From Nakazawaea peltata (lineage: Eukaryota; Ascomycota; Pichiomycetes; Alaninales; Pachysolenaceae), in the NCBI GenBank assembly GCA_001599355.1, contig BCGQ01000011.1:62001-126000 (forward strand): a stretch of DNA of 64,000 nucleotides, written 5' to 3'. Positions 19,401 to 28,906 of this stretch are shown piece by piece. A program made the translations under genes and the position numbers. Below the pieces are notes generated by a model. That model did no database searches and was not told the origin of the DNA. It saw nothing but the letters and a program-made list of their open reading frames with translations. Every line of letters starts with the position of its first letter. The stretch's first letter is position 1.

Positions 19401-20601
19401 TTTTAGAACCTTTCACAGCATACATAACTAAGAAAGAAACCATGGAACTAAGCTGTGGTAAAGACACGGCAATAGAGGTGACAAGAGCTCTCATAAGTTG
19501 CATCTTGTAGGTGAGCTTCATCTCTTTCTCTCTTACATCGGCTACTTGATCGTAATATGGCTTTTCCCATGAATAAAACTTGATCACTTTGAGACTTGCG
19601 AGCATTTCCTTCATGAAACCCAATCTACGGTCAGTGAAAGGTACAATTTGTTTTCTGTATGCGTACAAATTCTTAGTTAAACCCAAGATCAAGGCCATGG
19701 CCAACATGAAACAGGCAATACCAGCCAAAGCCGAGACTCCAAGGTTTACAATAAGAATCACAATAGAAATAATCACCATAAGTGGGAACAGAGCGATCAT
19801 TGGTTGGACTCCGAGAGCCAAATCAAGACGAGACATATCGGTGGTCAAAATGGAGGTGATTTTGCCTTGAGGGAACTTGTGTCTGGAAGTCGCATTCAAT
19901 TTGAGCGATTTCGACAAGACCAGCTTCGTCAAAACGGCCTTCAGCTCAGCTCCAACCATCATGGAAAAATGGAAGAAATGATTATTGAAAATACCCAGGA
20001 TTGTCACCAGTGCCGTAGTTCCAATAGCATATCCGACACCTTTACCTACCGGCAAAGAGCTGTCTTTGGTCTTCAGCTCGACAAATCTGATAAGAGCCTT
20101 CGAAATGAGTGGATTCAAAGTAAGAATCAAGTTATTTAAAGTGATGCACATGATTCCTAAGGAATATTCCCATTTGAAAGTGTCCCAAAGGGCTCCATAA
20201 ACTGCGAACTTCGGGAATACAGGACCTTCGTCATCTTCTGAGTTGAATATATGTCCTTCCAGCACCAGTTCCTCGCGTAAAAGTTCCAACTTGGCAGCAT
20301 GTTCTTCCCTACATTTCTTAGTTCTCTTTGCCAAACTCAGCTGGAATTTCTCATACATTGGATCCACTTGTAAATCTTCACCAAGATACCACAAATCATC
20401 TGGTTGTAATGTTCGCCCATACCCTAATGTCATGAGGGGCAATAACCACAAGAAGAAGATCTTCGAGATGATACTGGCTGAGTGAACAGGGTACGGCTTT
20501 CTCTCGCTGGGATCAGTAAGCGGTTTAGGCTTACGACTGAACAAGAAAGAGTATAACCGTTTCTGGGGGAGATACCCCTCGGTTACTCTCGTATCAGACA
20601 T
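16486..20601 (-). CDS. YOR1: YOR1-type multidrug ABC transporter (ABCC)
   Basis: A 1371-residue full-size ABC transporter of the MRP/ABCC group, starting at the ATG at 20601 (the frame before it opens with TTG). The order is TMD1-NBD1-TMD2-NBD2. Walker A motifs are GSIGSGKSS (about residue 540) and GRTGAGKSS (about 1152). NBD1 has LSGGQKARISLARAVYAGAD and LLDDVLSAVDA, with CTG codons at both of those family Ala positions (QKAR and AGAD). NBD2 has SLGEKQL as its signature and LDEATSSVD. The N-terminus (SRKPKPLTDP, PLMTLGYGRTL) resembles Yor1, the plasma-membrane oligomycin and organic-anion exporter. There is no extra N-terminal TMD0, which agrees with Yor1 and differs from Ycf1/Bpt1. It converges with the SP-RING gene, with 64 bp between stops. 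Confidence 0.88.
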   Translation of the reverse strand: MSDTRVTEGYLPQKRLYSFLFSRKPKPLTDPSERKPYPVHSASIISKIFFLWLLPLMTLGYGRTLQPDDLWYLGEDLQVDPMYEKFQLSLAKRTKKCREEHAAKLELLREELVLEGHIFNSEDDEGPVFPKFAVYGALWDTFKWEYSLGIMCITLNNLILTLNPLISKALIRFVELKTKDSSLPVGKGVGYAIGTTALVTILGIFNNHFFHFSMMVGAELKAVLTKLVLSKSLKLNATSRHKFPQGKITSILTTDMSRLDLALGVQPMIALFPLMVIISIVILIVNLGVSALAGIACFMLAMALILGLTKNLYAYRKQIVPFTDRRLGFMKEMLASLKVIKFYSWEKPYYDQVADVREKEMKLTYKMQLMRALVTSIAVSLPQLSSMVSFLVMYAVKGSKNLAVIFSSLSLFNVLSQQLMVQPLVLATASDAYIAMGRIRDILQCGEIDEEKQLEAYSDVETLEDEGLAIKVKGGSFEWRTFDGDDDLESAHTTTDTTSTGAESDIEKPGEEKLADNSKFLGLFGINLLIKKQEFVVITGSIGSGKSSLLNALAGFMQRSAGDLKVNGSLLLCGQPWVQNATVRDNIVFGNEYDPAVYDPIVKACCLEPDFAILPAGDLTEIGERGITLSGGQKLRISLARAVYAGLDIILLDDVLSAVDAKVGKDIVDNCILGLLAGKTRVLLTHQLSLINSADKVIFLNGDGTLDVGTFAELESHLGFQDLMKYSQTRLAEDDISDSDEDGGKADIVSLISHKSEKPQKTPEASLEAGRTVQLESKAVNGISFDIYKRYIMLGAGKMGVLFPPIFAIFVATATGSQIFTNTWLSFWAASKYDRPEDFYTGIYIMLTFLTIILLAVQFSLLVRCATSLSRELNIKAVESILHVPMLYMDVTPMGRILNRFGKDTDAIDNELVEELRQMIYQGANIIGVLILCVIYLPWFAIAVPFLLLSYSMMTSYYQASSREVKRLELVLRSLVYNNVNETLTGIATIQLYKMERMFMLRNSQLTNRMNELYFITIANQRWLGITLSIISGLLTLIITLLAVTRQFHISALSTGLLVSYVLQIPQQLSMLIRFITRVEVDMNSVERLYEYLYDLPSELPYEISETKQAPNWPQNGAIEFKNASMAYRPGLPLVLKDLSVTIGGGEKIGICGRTGAGKSSIMSLLYRLTEISDGQILIDGVDIRQLGLHDLRSRLSIIPQDPVLFKGSIRSNIDPFKQYGDEVLWNALRKAGLVETGVVPPTHKFHLDQFVDDDGANYSLGEKQLIALVRLVVRSTQILVLDEATSSVDYETDAKIQGSISSAFSNSTILCIAHRLKTIIHYDRILVMDHGRLLQFDTPWNLYNAGGDSIFRQMCDKSGIVGGDFKGEEK

Positions 20602-21221
20602 GGTGTTATGCAATGGGCAAATGTGTTATTGGTGTTGTGTGAAGGGCCCTGACGTTCTTTTAAATACCGCAACTCTCGTTTAACGGCAAATAATAAAAAG
20701 CCGTTTGAAAAGTCTTAATCATTTCCTAATTGGGACATCTCCGAGTCTTAAGTCCGATCTCGAGATGAGGGCCGGGTTCTTGGCGAAGTGGATGGAGGGT
20801 GAAAGAGAAGGGGGGAAAGTGTTGGTCAGAGGACATCGTCACAGGGGTATGCTGGGACGTTTAGAGGGTGTGAATCTGGTTAGAGATGATGTTTGCCAAG
20901 TAATCTGTCGTAATGCAGATCAGATAGAAGTGATATGTCCGAATGCTTAAATCCGCTGAGCGGATTTAGTTCGCTCCTAGTCTCGGATACATGCAGGAGA
21001 AAATTCGGGGGAGGGGGAGGGGGGTTGAAACATTAGTGGGTGTTTATTGTGAATTAGTGGGGGTGATTGGTTTCGGGTTTCTTGAAGACCCTGGTCATTC
21101 TATTCTCTTGGTTCACGTTTACTATTTTTCCTGACTAAGCCTGTAAGGTGGGTTTAGTGGAGATACATAGCTTTGTCTCAAGTCATGCTACTTGTGTTTC
21201 TTGTATATATTACGTTATGCA
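20602..21221. other. Upstream region of YOR1 / 3' flank of ATG2
   Basis: A 620-bp spacer. It contains a 21-bp near-perfect palindrome at 20948-20968, a G-run (21007-21026) and otherwise no gene. Confidence 0.6.
20948..20968. promoter_or_regulatory. Palindrome with CCG-N5-CGG core
   Basis: Arms TAAATCCGCT (20948-20957) and AGCGGATTTA (20959-20968) are perfect reverse complements around one base. The core is an everted CCG-N5-CGG, the kind of paired triplet bound by dimeric zinc-cluster regulators. It lies 347 bp upstream of the YOR1 start and 254 bp beyond the ATG2 stop, so it could also be an RNA hairpin in the ATG2 3' region. Confidence 0.5.
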
Positions 21222-24200
21222 TTATCGATTAGATTTATACTTCTCTTGAGCTTTTAATCTCTGTGACGGATCCATCTGGTTCATCCCCCCAAGCAACAGC
21301 TTCGAAATCAGCTCAGTTGTACCTATAATAGGTCTCATTACAGCTATTGGAGTCAGCTTGGCAATGGCACTCAGCAGCAGCTTAGCACTTCCTCCTTCAG
21401 AGATATTAGTCCCCGCATCTACTAACAGCTCTCGAGCAGCAGCAAAATTACGGCCTAAAGCACTATACAGTTCTCTCATTCCTTCTTTTACGTTCTGAGG
21501 TTGATCTGCGTATAAAGAAACAAATTTCTGTCCTTCATCATCTTCTTCCTCCACTAAATACAGATCATCCACCTCTACATCGTCTCCAAGAACGTCATCT
21601 CCGTAGAAGATCTCACCGGTATCGTCGTCATCCTCATCGTAAATGAGTTTCTTCTTAGGTAATAATTTCAGAGAGGTTATGGCATAAAGGTGAGGCTCGG
21701 AAGATTGAGATTTCTGTTTCTGTTGCAGTTTGAACGAAGACACTCTAGCAGATGAACCTTCACCCCCAAATGCTTCTTCGGCACTCTCAAGTACAGTCTG
21801 GGTTCCAGCTGCTACTTTTACTCCGAATTTTAATAGCTCATTAGATGTGGTTTTGGCAAATACAAATGCCCCCAGTTGAAGACTTCTCATTACTCTTCCA
21901 TCTTTTTTATATTCTTTCATTGGAACCAGGACCAAATCTTTAAAGCCAGACCCGATCTTGACTATTGATCTAACAGGAGCTAAACCTGCAAGAACTCCAC
22001 TCAATTGGTTGGCTTGAATGTCTGGCATCCAACTATCATTAAGAAGCTTATTTAATTTCGACATTCCACTCACTCCGTACAATGTCAATCTACGTAAAAT
22101 CATCTCCAGTTCATCCAAAATGAAGAAATTCATGAATTCCGAGGTATGGCCAGATCTAAGTCCATTGTAGTCCACTTTTTTCGGCTTATAATCGAGTTTA
22201 ATCCGGACAGAATTCACTGTGAATTTCTGGATGAAAAAGTCATCATCTCCAGACACATCCTTCACCTCCGGAATAAACCTAGTATCTTTAAATTCACCAA
22301 ATCTCACCAAGAAATCCAAAGTGTCTTGATCTACATGTAAATTTAGGGGTAATACTTCGACTGAGAGGACAAATTCGGTCAGTGCTAATCGATGGACTGG
22401 CCTCACCATATCCATCTTGATATCTACAATACTTGCCCCTGTTTCTCTAGTCCCCAGTTCCGTCATATAAGTTGCGAATTTATTCCATGTGGATGTCGGG
22501 ACATTATCGATGATATTAAGATCACCCACTTGGATTTTCATGGAGCTGACCACTTCAGAGGGGGAGCTGGCGATATTTATAGCTGATGGGTCTCTAGTTG
22601 GATCATAATTGGTCATCATCGTGAATGAGAAGTAGATGTCGGCGAGATCGATAGAGATTTTATGGAATTTGGACCGTTTGAGACGCACATTTTTACGGTA
22701 TTTACCTAATTCTATAGGTTTGGATGAGTCAGTAGGTTCAAGAGGATCTGTAGTTGATCCTGTAGCAGGCCCAGATCCAATATTAGACCCTGCAGTGCCA
22801 ATAGTACCACTTGTGGTTCCATACCTTTCTCTTCCATCTCTACCAATACCAACTCCCAAGTCTCGATTCACCTTCTCCGTGAACCCAAGAGCACTAGTCC
22901 CTGCCGGAACTGTCAATATAATCGAATCATAAACGGTTCCTCCTATCAATTGTCCGGCTCCATATTCACTCTCCTCATTATCATACATATTTGATCTGTC
23001 TGAACCTCCATTGGAATCTGAGGCCTGAGATTGTTGATACAGTTCCAGTTCTTCCAGTTTTTTCTGTACTTTCTTAATCAAAGCTGTGATAGTTTTACGA
23101 GTCTCACGCCAATCATATCCATCGTATAAGTTGAGATGAGCTTCTGAGGTTGTGAAATGAACAAGGACGGGATAAATGTTGAGGAGACGGGGTTTCAGGT
23201 TGGAAACAGTTCCTAAAGAGGATGTTCCCAATGAAGAGGAACTTTTAGCGAAATGAGAATCATCAAAGATGATAGTAGATTCAATAGACTCTTCTGTTGG
23301 TTCACCAGAAGTTTCAGAGGGTTCCGTAGTTCCTTCTGGCCCAGACTCACTCTCCACCTCATCCAATCCCATACCAAATGCATCCTCGTCTATATCATTA
23401 AACACATTCAATTCATCTTGTGTGGATTTCTCAGGCTTATATTTATCTTCAAACGATATCAGTACTGGCAGTTTCAAATCCTTGAGTAATTGGACTAAAC
23501 ATTGGGCCGAGTCAGCACATAAATCGATATTCCAACTATCAGATCCAACAGTTATATCAATTCCACCAATTTTACTACGCTTTGGAGCAAACACTGAAGC
23601 TGCCATCGATATTGTATCTCTTGTGGTCTCTCCCTCCATATTAATATACATAACTCCAATTGTTAAAGACGTTACTGTAGTCGCTGAAATGTATCCCTTT
23701 CCTATGAAATGAGATACTTGAGACCAACTAGGGAAGGGATCTCTCAGTTCCAAACGGGTTTCAGAAGTTGGCAATACGTTTGCCAGATCATCAATGAGTA
23801 AAACAGATGCTGATTTCACCGACGTTTGAACAGTAACGAATCCAGGGAAGATCTTACACTCCGAACTACCTCTTTGTATCACTACAAGTGATTTAGACCG
23901 AAGGCTGACAGGATTGAGACCTATAACACAATCAGAAAGAGCCATTCTGACCTCAAAAGGCTTGGAAATAGTGATATCTGATCGTTTTTCAATAGAAAAC
24001 ATCTCTAAAGCTTCTTTGAATTCTCCATTATCGAGGTCTTTCAACCATGAAGCGTAATATTCAACCAACAAGTTACGCAGTAATACGTTTAAGACACCAG
24101 AAGAGGTGTCTCTCATCTTGAAACTTAAGAGGGGTGAGTTGTTATCGTCTTCATTGGCTATTGAGATGAATTTGTGGTCGGTTTCGGTCCTATTCAGAGT

Positions 24201-26498
24201 GATATTCATCATAAACCATTGAATATTTTGGTTTTCATTGTAAATATTGGCTAATAAATGGGAAATATTGATGGCTAATGGGCCTAATTTGTCTAACTGG
24301 AAGAGTATTTGGATGGAGTTGATCTCGATGAAGGTTGATAAGAGCTTTTGGAGGTGATATGATACTTTTTTCTTTGGTTTTGAGGGGAGAGAGGTATCAG
24401 CCAGAAATTTTGTAGTGTTCTTGGTAGTGTTGGTGCCGGCAGTGCTGTCCGTCACTTGTTTGAACCCAGCGAACTGCTTAGAAATATCCTCTAATTCCAG
24501 CTGACTACTATAAACCTTGACCTCATTCACTACTAACCTATTCTTAGCAAGTATATTAGTCAGTTCGACATGATGAGAGCTTGCTAATTCGAAAGTTCGA
24601 ATGATCTCCGGAGCTGAAAATTGATCTAAAATGATGGAATTGATCTCAATGAGTGGTTCGCTGTCGTTTTGGGAGGATTTAAGTATGATTTGATCGATTG
24701 AAAGGTGGTTGTTTTCGAAAGTTATTGGGAAAATGACCAATTGGAGGGAGAGGATAGTTATGGTGAAGGATTCGGAGGCGAAAGAGATTTTGAAAGGTGA
24801 CAGAGAAGTGGTGGATCCAGCTGGTTTTGTTGATCCCGCTGTCCGAGTTGACCCTGTTGCTCTGGCTGGGCCGGTGGGTGTTCTAATTGATCCAGTACTT
24901 GGCCTGCTCGATCCATACCTCCTTGAATCGATTTGTGATCTCAACATGGAAGAACTTCCCCATAAATTACGATCTATACTTGAATGAGTACGATTTCCAA
25001 TCTCTGCAGTCTTCGCTCCCCCCTTCATCTCCATTAATGGTCTCAAATTTGTATAAAATTTCCAAATTTCTTCAAAATCAGCTAAATCAATCGCCATGGA
25101 ACCTGGTTTTGTCAATTTGACGTCGAAATATGAGCCCGAGAATCGGATTATCATGTCTGAAAACTCAATATTGACATTCTGATCGAACTCAAATACTGTT
25201 TTGTCTTGGCTGGTCATTGTAACTTGTTGAAATTGACATACAAATTCGTCTGGAGTTACAGAATCTAACTGAATATGATTGAAATGGAGTTGCAATTGAG
25301 GGTCAGAGAATTCACCATCGCTGCTGAGAGCTGAATTGAGATCAATAACCACTTCCTTAATTACTAAACCTTCAAATAGTTTCACATCTTCATCTTCATC
25401 TTCTACGTTAGTTGTCTCATTATCAGTCTCAAGATCAACTCTGAAACGACCAACTTCTGACGGTTGTTTAGAGACATATCTCGATTGAGACTCCCATTTC
25501 TTGATATCTTGAAGTATCTCCAGCACCAGTGAAGGCAACGGAATCAGAGCCACCTTAATTTTATCCACGGTGATATTCAAATTCTCAATATTAACGAGAC
25601 CTTGGAAAGTCACGTGACCAGAATTGATATGAAAAACGTTCAGTTGGGAAGAATCTGCTGAGGAAGAAGTGGACTCGAACAGGTCGGGCAAATTTGATGT
25701 AGCACTCATATATAAAGAGCTTGCTTCGGCATGCGAGAACATCATTGAAGTCAGAAGTGAGTCCTGCTCGGCTTCTGTCTCTTCATTATCAGATTGAGGC
25801 TCAGTTTCTGGGTCTGATTGGCTGGGTGTCACTACAGAAGCAGAGACATCACCAAATGAGATGGATCTGATACCATCAGTATTGCTGAAAGAAGCATTTT
25901 TGATCTTGACATTCAATTTGACCGTGGAATTGACGATGATTGTGAGTGTTATATTGGATAATTCAGCTTTTAAACGGGCTAGAGCAATTTCCACGGCTTT
26001 AGACATCATCGAATTGAGAGGAGGGTCATTGGATTCGTTGGAATTCTTAGGAGAGATGGTGTCTTTGTCCTCATCTACATCGTCCTCATCAATGACATCA
26101 TCCTCGTATACCATGATACTGTTTGCTAGATCCATAGTTGATTGTGCTAATGAGAAGGTGCCCTGTAAATCGGAGGTACTTTGAGTTCCTTGCTGTGCTC
26201 CTGGTCGAGCTCCAGCAATAGACATCGTTATATCGATACCATCCAGTGTGATCTGGACTCCATCTCCCATTGTAAGATTCAAACTCAACATTGAAATCTT
26301 TCCATCTCTCAAAAATACCCCCGGAATCGAGATCTTATCGGTGTCAAGCACCAAGTCTCGAAGAACCACTTTTGAAGAGGTGGTCCCAAGGGAGACATCT
26401 AGATTGGGGAGGTCGATCTCGGAGAAGAGTGACAATTGCTGTAGCACGTATCGTAGGAGACGTTTTTGGATGTTTTGAGGCATCCATTGAGGTGCCAT
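21222..26498 (-). CDS. ATG2: Autophagy lipid-transfer protein Atg2
   Basis: A 1758-residue protein starting MAPQWMPQNIQKRLLRYVLQ at 26498, closely matching the start of S. cerevisiae Atg2. The N-terminal chorein-type region (to about 90) contains IDLPNLDVSLG. The far C-terminus has the conserved APVRSIVKIGSGFKDLVLVP segment followed by amphipathic stretches and an acidic patch. Atg2 is a rod-shaped lipid transporter that joins the ER to the growing phagophore with Atg9 and Atg18. It is somewhat longer than the S. cerevisiae protein (1592), partly through Ser/Thr/Gly-rich inserts (for example around 22760-22860 and 24780-24930). The open frame continues 151 codons upstream, but that part is low-complexity and lacks homology, so it is excluded. 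Confidence 0.93.
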   Translation of the reverse strand: MAPQWMPQNIQKRLLRYVLQQLSLFSEIDLPNLDVSLGTTSSKVVLRDLVLDTDKISIPGVFLRDGKISMLSLNLTMGDGVQITLDGIDITMSIAGARPGAQQGTQSTSDLQGTFSLAQSTMDLANSIMVYEDDVIDEDDVDEDKDTISPKNSNESNDPPLNSMMSKAVEIALARLKAELSNITLTIIVNSTVKLNVKIKNASFSNTDGIRSISFGDVSASVVTPSQSDPETEPQSDNEETEAEQDSLLTSMMFSHAEASSLYMSATSNLPDLFESTSSSADSSQLNVFHINSGHVTFQGLVNIENLNITVDKIKVALIPLPSLVLEILQDIKKWESQSRYVSKQPSEVGRFRVDLETDNETTNVEDEDEDVKLFEGLVIKEVVIDLNSALSSDGEFSDPQLQLHFNHIQLDSVTPDEFVCQFQQVTMTSQDKTVFEFDQNVNIEFSDMIIRFSGSYFDVKLTKPGSMAIDLADFEEIWKFYTNLRPLMEMKGGAKTAEIGNRTHSSIDRNLWGSSSMLRSQIDSRRYGSSRPSTGSIRTPTGPARATGSTRTAGSTKPAGSTTSLSPFKISFASESFTITILSLQLVIFPITFENNHLSIDQIILKSSQNDSEPLIEINSIILDQFSAPEIIRTFELASSHHVELTNILAKNRLVVNEVKVYSSQLELEDISKQFAGFKQVTDSTAGTNTTKNTTKFLADTSLPSKPKKKVSYHLQKLLSTFIEINSIQILFQLDKLGPLAINISHLLANIYNENQNIQWFMMNITLNRTETDHKFISIANEDDNNSPLLSFKMRDTSSGVLNVLLRNLLVEYYASWLKDLDNGEFKEALEMFSIEKRSDITISKPFEVRMALSDCVIGLNPVSLRSKSLVVIQRGSSECKIFPGFVTVQTSVKSASVLLIDDLANVLPTSETRLELRDPFPSWSQVSHFIGKGYISATTVTSLTIGVMYINMEGETTRDTISMAASVFAPKRSKIGGIDITVGSDSWNIDLCADSAQCLVQLLKDLKLPVLISFEDKYKPEKSTQDELNVFNDIDEDAFGMGLDEVESESGPEGTTEPSETSGEPTEESIESTIIFDDSHFAKSSSSLGTSSLGTVSNLKPRLLNIYPVLVHFTTSEAHLNLYDGYDWRETRKTITALIKKVQKKLEELELYQQSQASDSNGGSDRSNMYDNEESEYGAGQLIGGTVYDSIILTVPAGTSALGFTEKVNRDLGVGIGRDGRERYGTTSGTIGTAGSNIGSGPATGSTTDPLEPTDSSKPIELGKYRKNVRLKRSKFHKISIDLADIYFSFTMMTNYDPTRDPSAINIASSPSEVVSSMKIQVGDLNIIDNVPTSTWNKFATYMTELGTRETGASIVDIKMDMVRPVHRLALTEFVLSVEVLPLNLHVDQDTLDFLVRFGEFKDTRFIPEVKDVSGDDDFFIQKFTVNSVRIKLDYKPKKVDYNGLRSGHTSEFMNFFILDELEMILRRLTLYGVSGMSKLNKLLNDSWMPDIQANQLSGVLAGLAPVRSIVKIGSGFKDLVLVPMKEYKKDGRVMRSLQLGAFVFAKTTSNELLKFGVKVAAGTQTVLESAEEAFGGEGSSARVSSFKLQQKQKSQSSEPHLYAITSLKLLPKKKLIYDEDDDDTGEIFYGDDVLGDDVEVDDLYLVEEEDDEGQKFVSLYADQPQNVKEGMRELYSALGRNFAAARELLVDAGTNISEGGSAKLLLSAIAKLTPIAVMRPIIGTTELISKLLLGGMNQMDPSQRLKAQEKYKSNR

Positions 26499-27780
26499 TT
26501 TAACAGCGCTAAGACGTTTGGATATGACTGGGTAGCAGTGATGGTGGCGGAGATATAGTTGAGTTTGATAGGAGAAAATAATTTTCGTGGGAGCCTCAGT
26601 ATTACCGGAATAGGAAATGCGATGAGATAAGAAGAGGGATAGAATAGTGAAAGGTGGAATTGTGAGAACGGTGAGGAGAGCTGTGAGAGACAACTGTGAG
26701 AGACGTAAGTACAAGAAATCCATTGTATTATCTCTGATGTGATTAAAGTTATATTGGACACCACAGGAATTTCCTATTAGTGATATTTGACTTGCTGTTA
26801 AGCTCTGGTATAGTGTGGGGATTAAGTATGAAGAGCAATTTACGAAATTGTAAGTAAGGGGAAAATAATGAGAGGAGGGAAAAAATAGGGCAGTCTGAGG
26901 TTGGGAAAAATAAGAGGAAGGGGAAAATAGGGAGGAGATTGGGAGGGGCATGAGGATAGGAATTAGGGTGGCCGTGTAGAAACTGGATCTGTCTTATATC
27001 TTGATCATTCAATCACATACTCAGAAACTCGCATTGAAGAATAATATTGCTATATTCATACAATCTGATTCAGCAATTCGAACCTTGATCCCTTCCTCTA
27101 ATATTTGTCTTGACTACTGAAATCATATATAAATTATATAGTGTGAACTATCTATTTCTATTTAAATATATTTAGATATATGAATATATGTATGAACTCA
27201 AACTACACTCAACTGAAATATTCCGTCCCGAATTCATTTAATATCTCACCTTGAACTATTCTGATACATTTATTCCGTTCTATTCTCTTTCTTAATCTCT
27301 CAAACTATCGATGAGCCTAATTATTTATACCTAATCAGGCAATTCTTTTCTAAGCGCGCGGCCTTTAAAGTTTAAAAGGGGTGTAGTTTCGGAATAAGTA
27401 GAGGGAGAATATTTAGATGAGGTGGAATCAACTGGACAGCCATAATAACTACGTGGCTAATTGACTACACAGCTTGCGCTGACTACTTGACCAACCTGGG
27501 CACACAAGCATTACACAATTACCATGTATATAGATAGGCTCACAAAATTCTACTGTTATGCATCTCTCCCACACCTTACACAACCTGTCCCTTAATGCCT
27601 TAAGGCCCGAGTGTAATGTTTGATAGGAGTAAAATCTTCAATTCCGCTCAATTCGAACACCTCTCTAACCGTCTAGAACACCGACCAGGGCAGCACATCG
27701 AGCAGTGGCTAGATCGTTGGCGATCCTCACCACTTAATTCGGACCCCCGGCACTACCTGTTACTCCATAACTCCATTTTG

Positions 27781-27804
27781 AGCCTTGCATCGTCAAGGCT
27801 TTTT
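27781..27804 (+). other. Hairpin followed by a T run
   Basis: AGCCTTG (27781-27787) and CAAGGCT (27794-27800) form a perfect 7-bp stem around a 6-nt loop, followed at once by T residues. The shape is compatible with an RNA 3' end, for example a Pol III terminator, but no tRNA-like A/B boxes with the right spacing were found upstream. Confidence 0.35.
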
Positions 27805-28745
27805 CAAGCCAAGCTGAAAAAAATATTTTCTGTTTCTTTTTTTAAATAAAACCCCTCAAAACAAAAAAGGGCACTGCAAGCGAGACTACCCAACAGAGTG
27901 ACCGAGAGCCACAATACTAAAGGAAATCGTAGACGAGGCGGTTAGAAGATCCACATTTTGCGCTCTTTCGCCGAACTTGATTGATCCCGGCGAGTTAGTC
28001 ACATCTTCCGCATCTCTCCAATCCACCCCATATCATCTCATCCTTCCTTCAGCATTTTACCATTTCTCAAAGACTGTATAAAAAAATTCAGCTGGTTCTT
28101 CAGAATGCACAGAGTTAAAAAATCATTTCGACACAGCACGATAGGCATATGCACTGAGAACCCGAAGGATCATGTGCTGAGATAAGAAGGAGATGAGTCA
28201 GAAGCAGTACAAAGACTGGAAGTAGAATGGTCCACTTGTAGAATCTATAATTGAGATGAGAGGAATTCTTGGATCCCGAACACTTGTTACCCCGGATTCA
28301 CTCGGCATTCATCCCCTCCTTCTAATTCCTTACGGCTGTGACCAACCCCCTTTTCAAATGACGGGGATGACTCTGTGAGAACGAGGCACTAAGAAAAGAA
28401 ACGAGGGAAAAATATCGCAAGCAATTCTCGGAATGGGCAAAACAGAACAGAAAATAGTCTCAATTTTCTTGGGCACATTAAGGGAAAAATATCAAGGGAA
28501 GGGGCACGAGGATGAGTAGGTACAACTATTAAACAGCTTATATTAAGAAGAACCACACTATCAGCTCCTACTCCCACAACTACCCAATCATATACTCAAG
28601 CTTCTCTCACACGGAAATCCCTTTTTACCCAACTAACATACCCGGACTATTCCCCTATTTTAAGAAACTTGCCCTCCACTTTTCTCTTCCTGCCCCCACA
28701 CTTGCCCCTCCCCATCTATTCCGAAACTCCATCCCCATCTCATCA

Positions 28746-28753
28746 TATAAATA
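28746..28753 (+). promoter_or_regulatory. TATA box of GDH2
   Basis: TATAAATA lies 153 bp upstream of the GDH2 ATG, in a C/T-rich promoter. Confidence 0.5.
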
Positions 28754-28906
28754 TCCCATCCCCCCTTTTGACTCCTTTTCATATTCTCATTACTCCTTAA
28801 CCCCCCTTAAAGGATTTAATATCCACAAAACTACAGTCGATCTCCCTCCGTTTAACGACAGGTGTCACTGTTTGCTACAAAAACCCCCTTTCAATTCACT
28901 ATTGCT

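Larger units (their letters stand above)
26499..28906. other. Long divergent intergenic region ATG2 / GDH2
   Basis: 2.4 kb without a credible protein gene. 26499-26951 is an open but unlikely upstream extension of the ATG2 frame, with a purine-rich end (about 26860-26950). AT-rich DNA follows (27110-27200), then a perfect 7-bp stem followed by five T at 27781-27804. The stretch 28600-28860 is pyrimidine-rich and leads to GDH2. A small Pol III or other RNA gene around 27600-27810 is possible but not shown. Confidence 0.6.

Noticed and set aside
26499-26951. N-terminal extension of the ATG2 reading frame (151 codons)
   Set aside because: It is low in complexity and unlike any Atg2; the family start MAPQWMPQNIQKRLL is at 26498.
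27706-27752. A-box-like and B-box-like words suggesting a tRNA
   Set aside because: They are too close together and no cloverleaf can be drawn.
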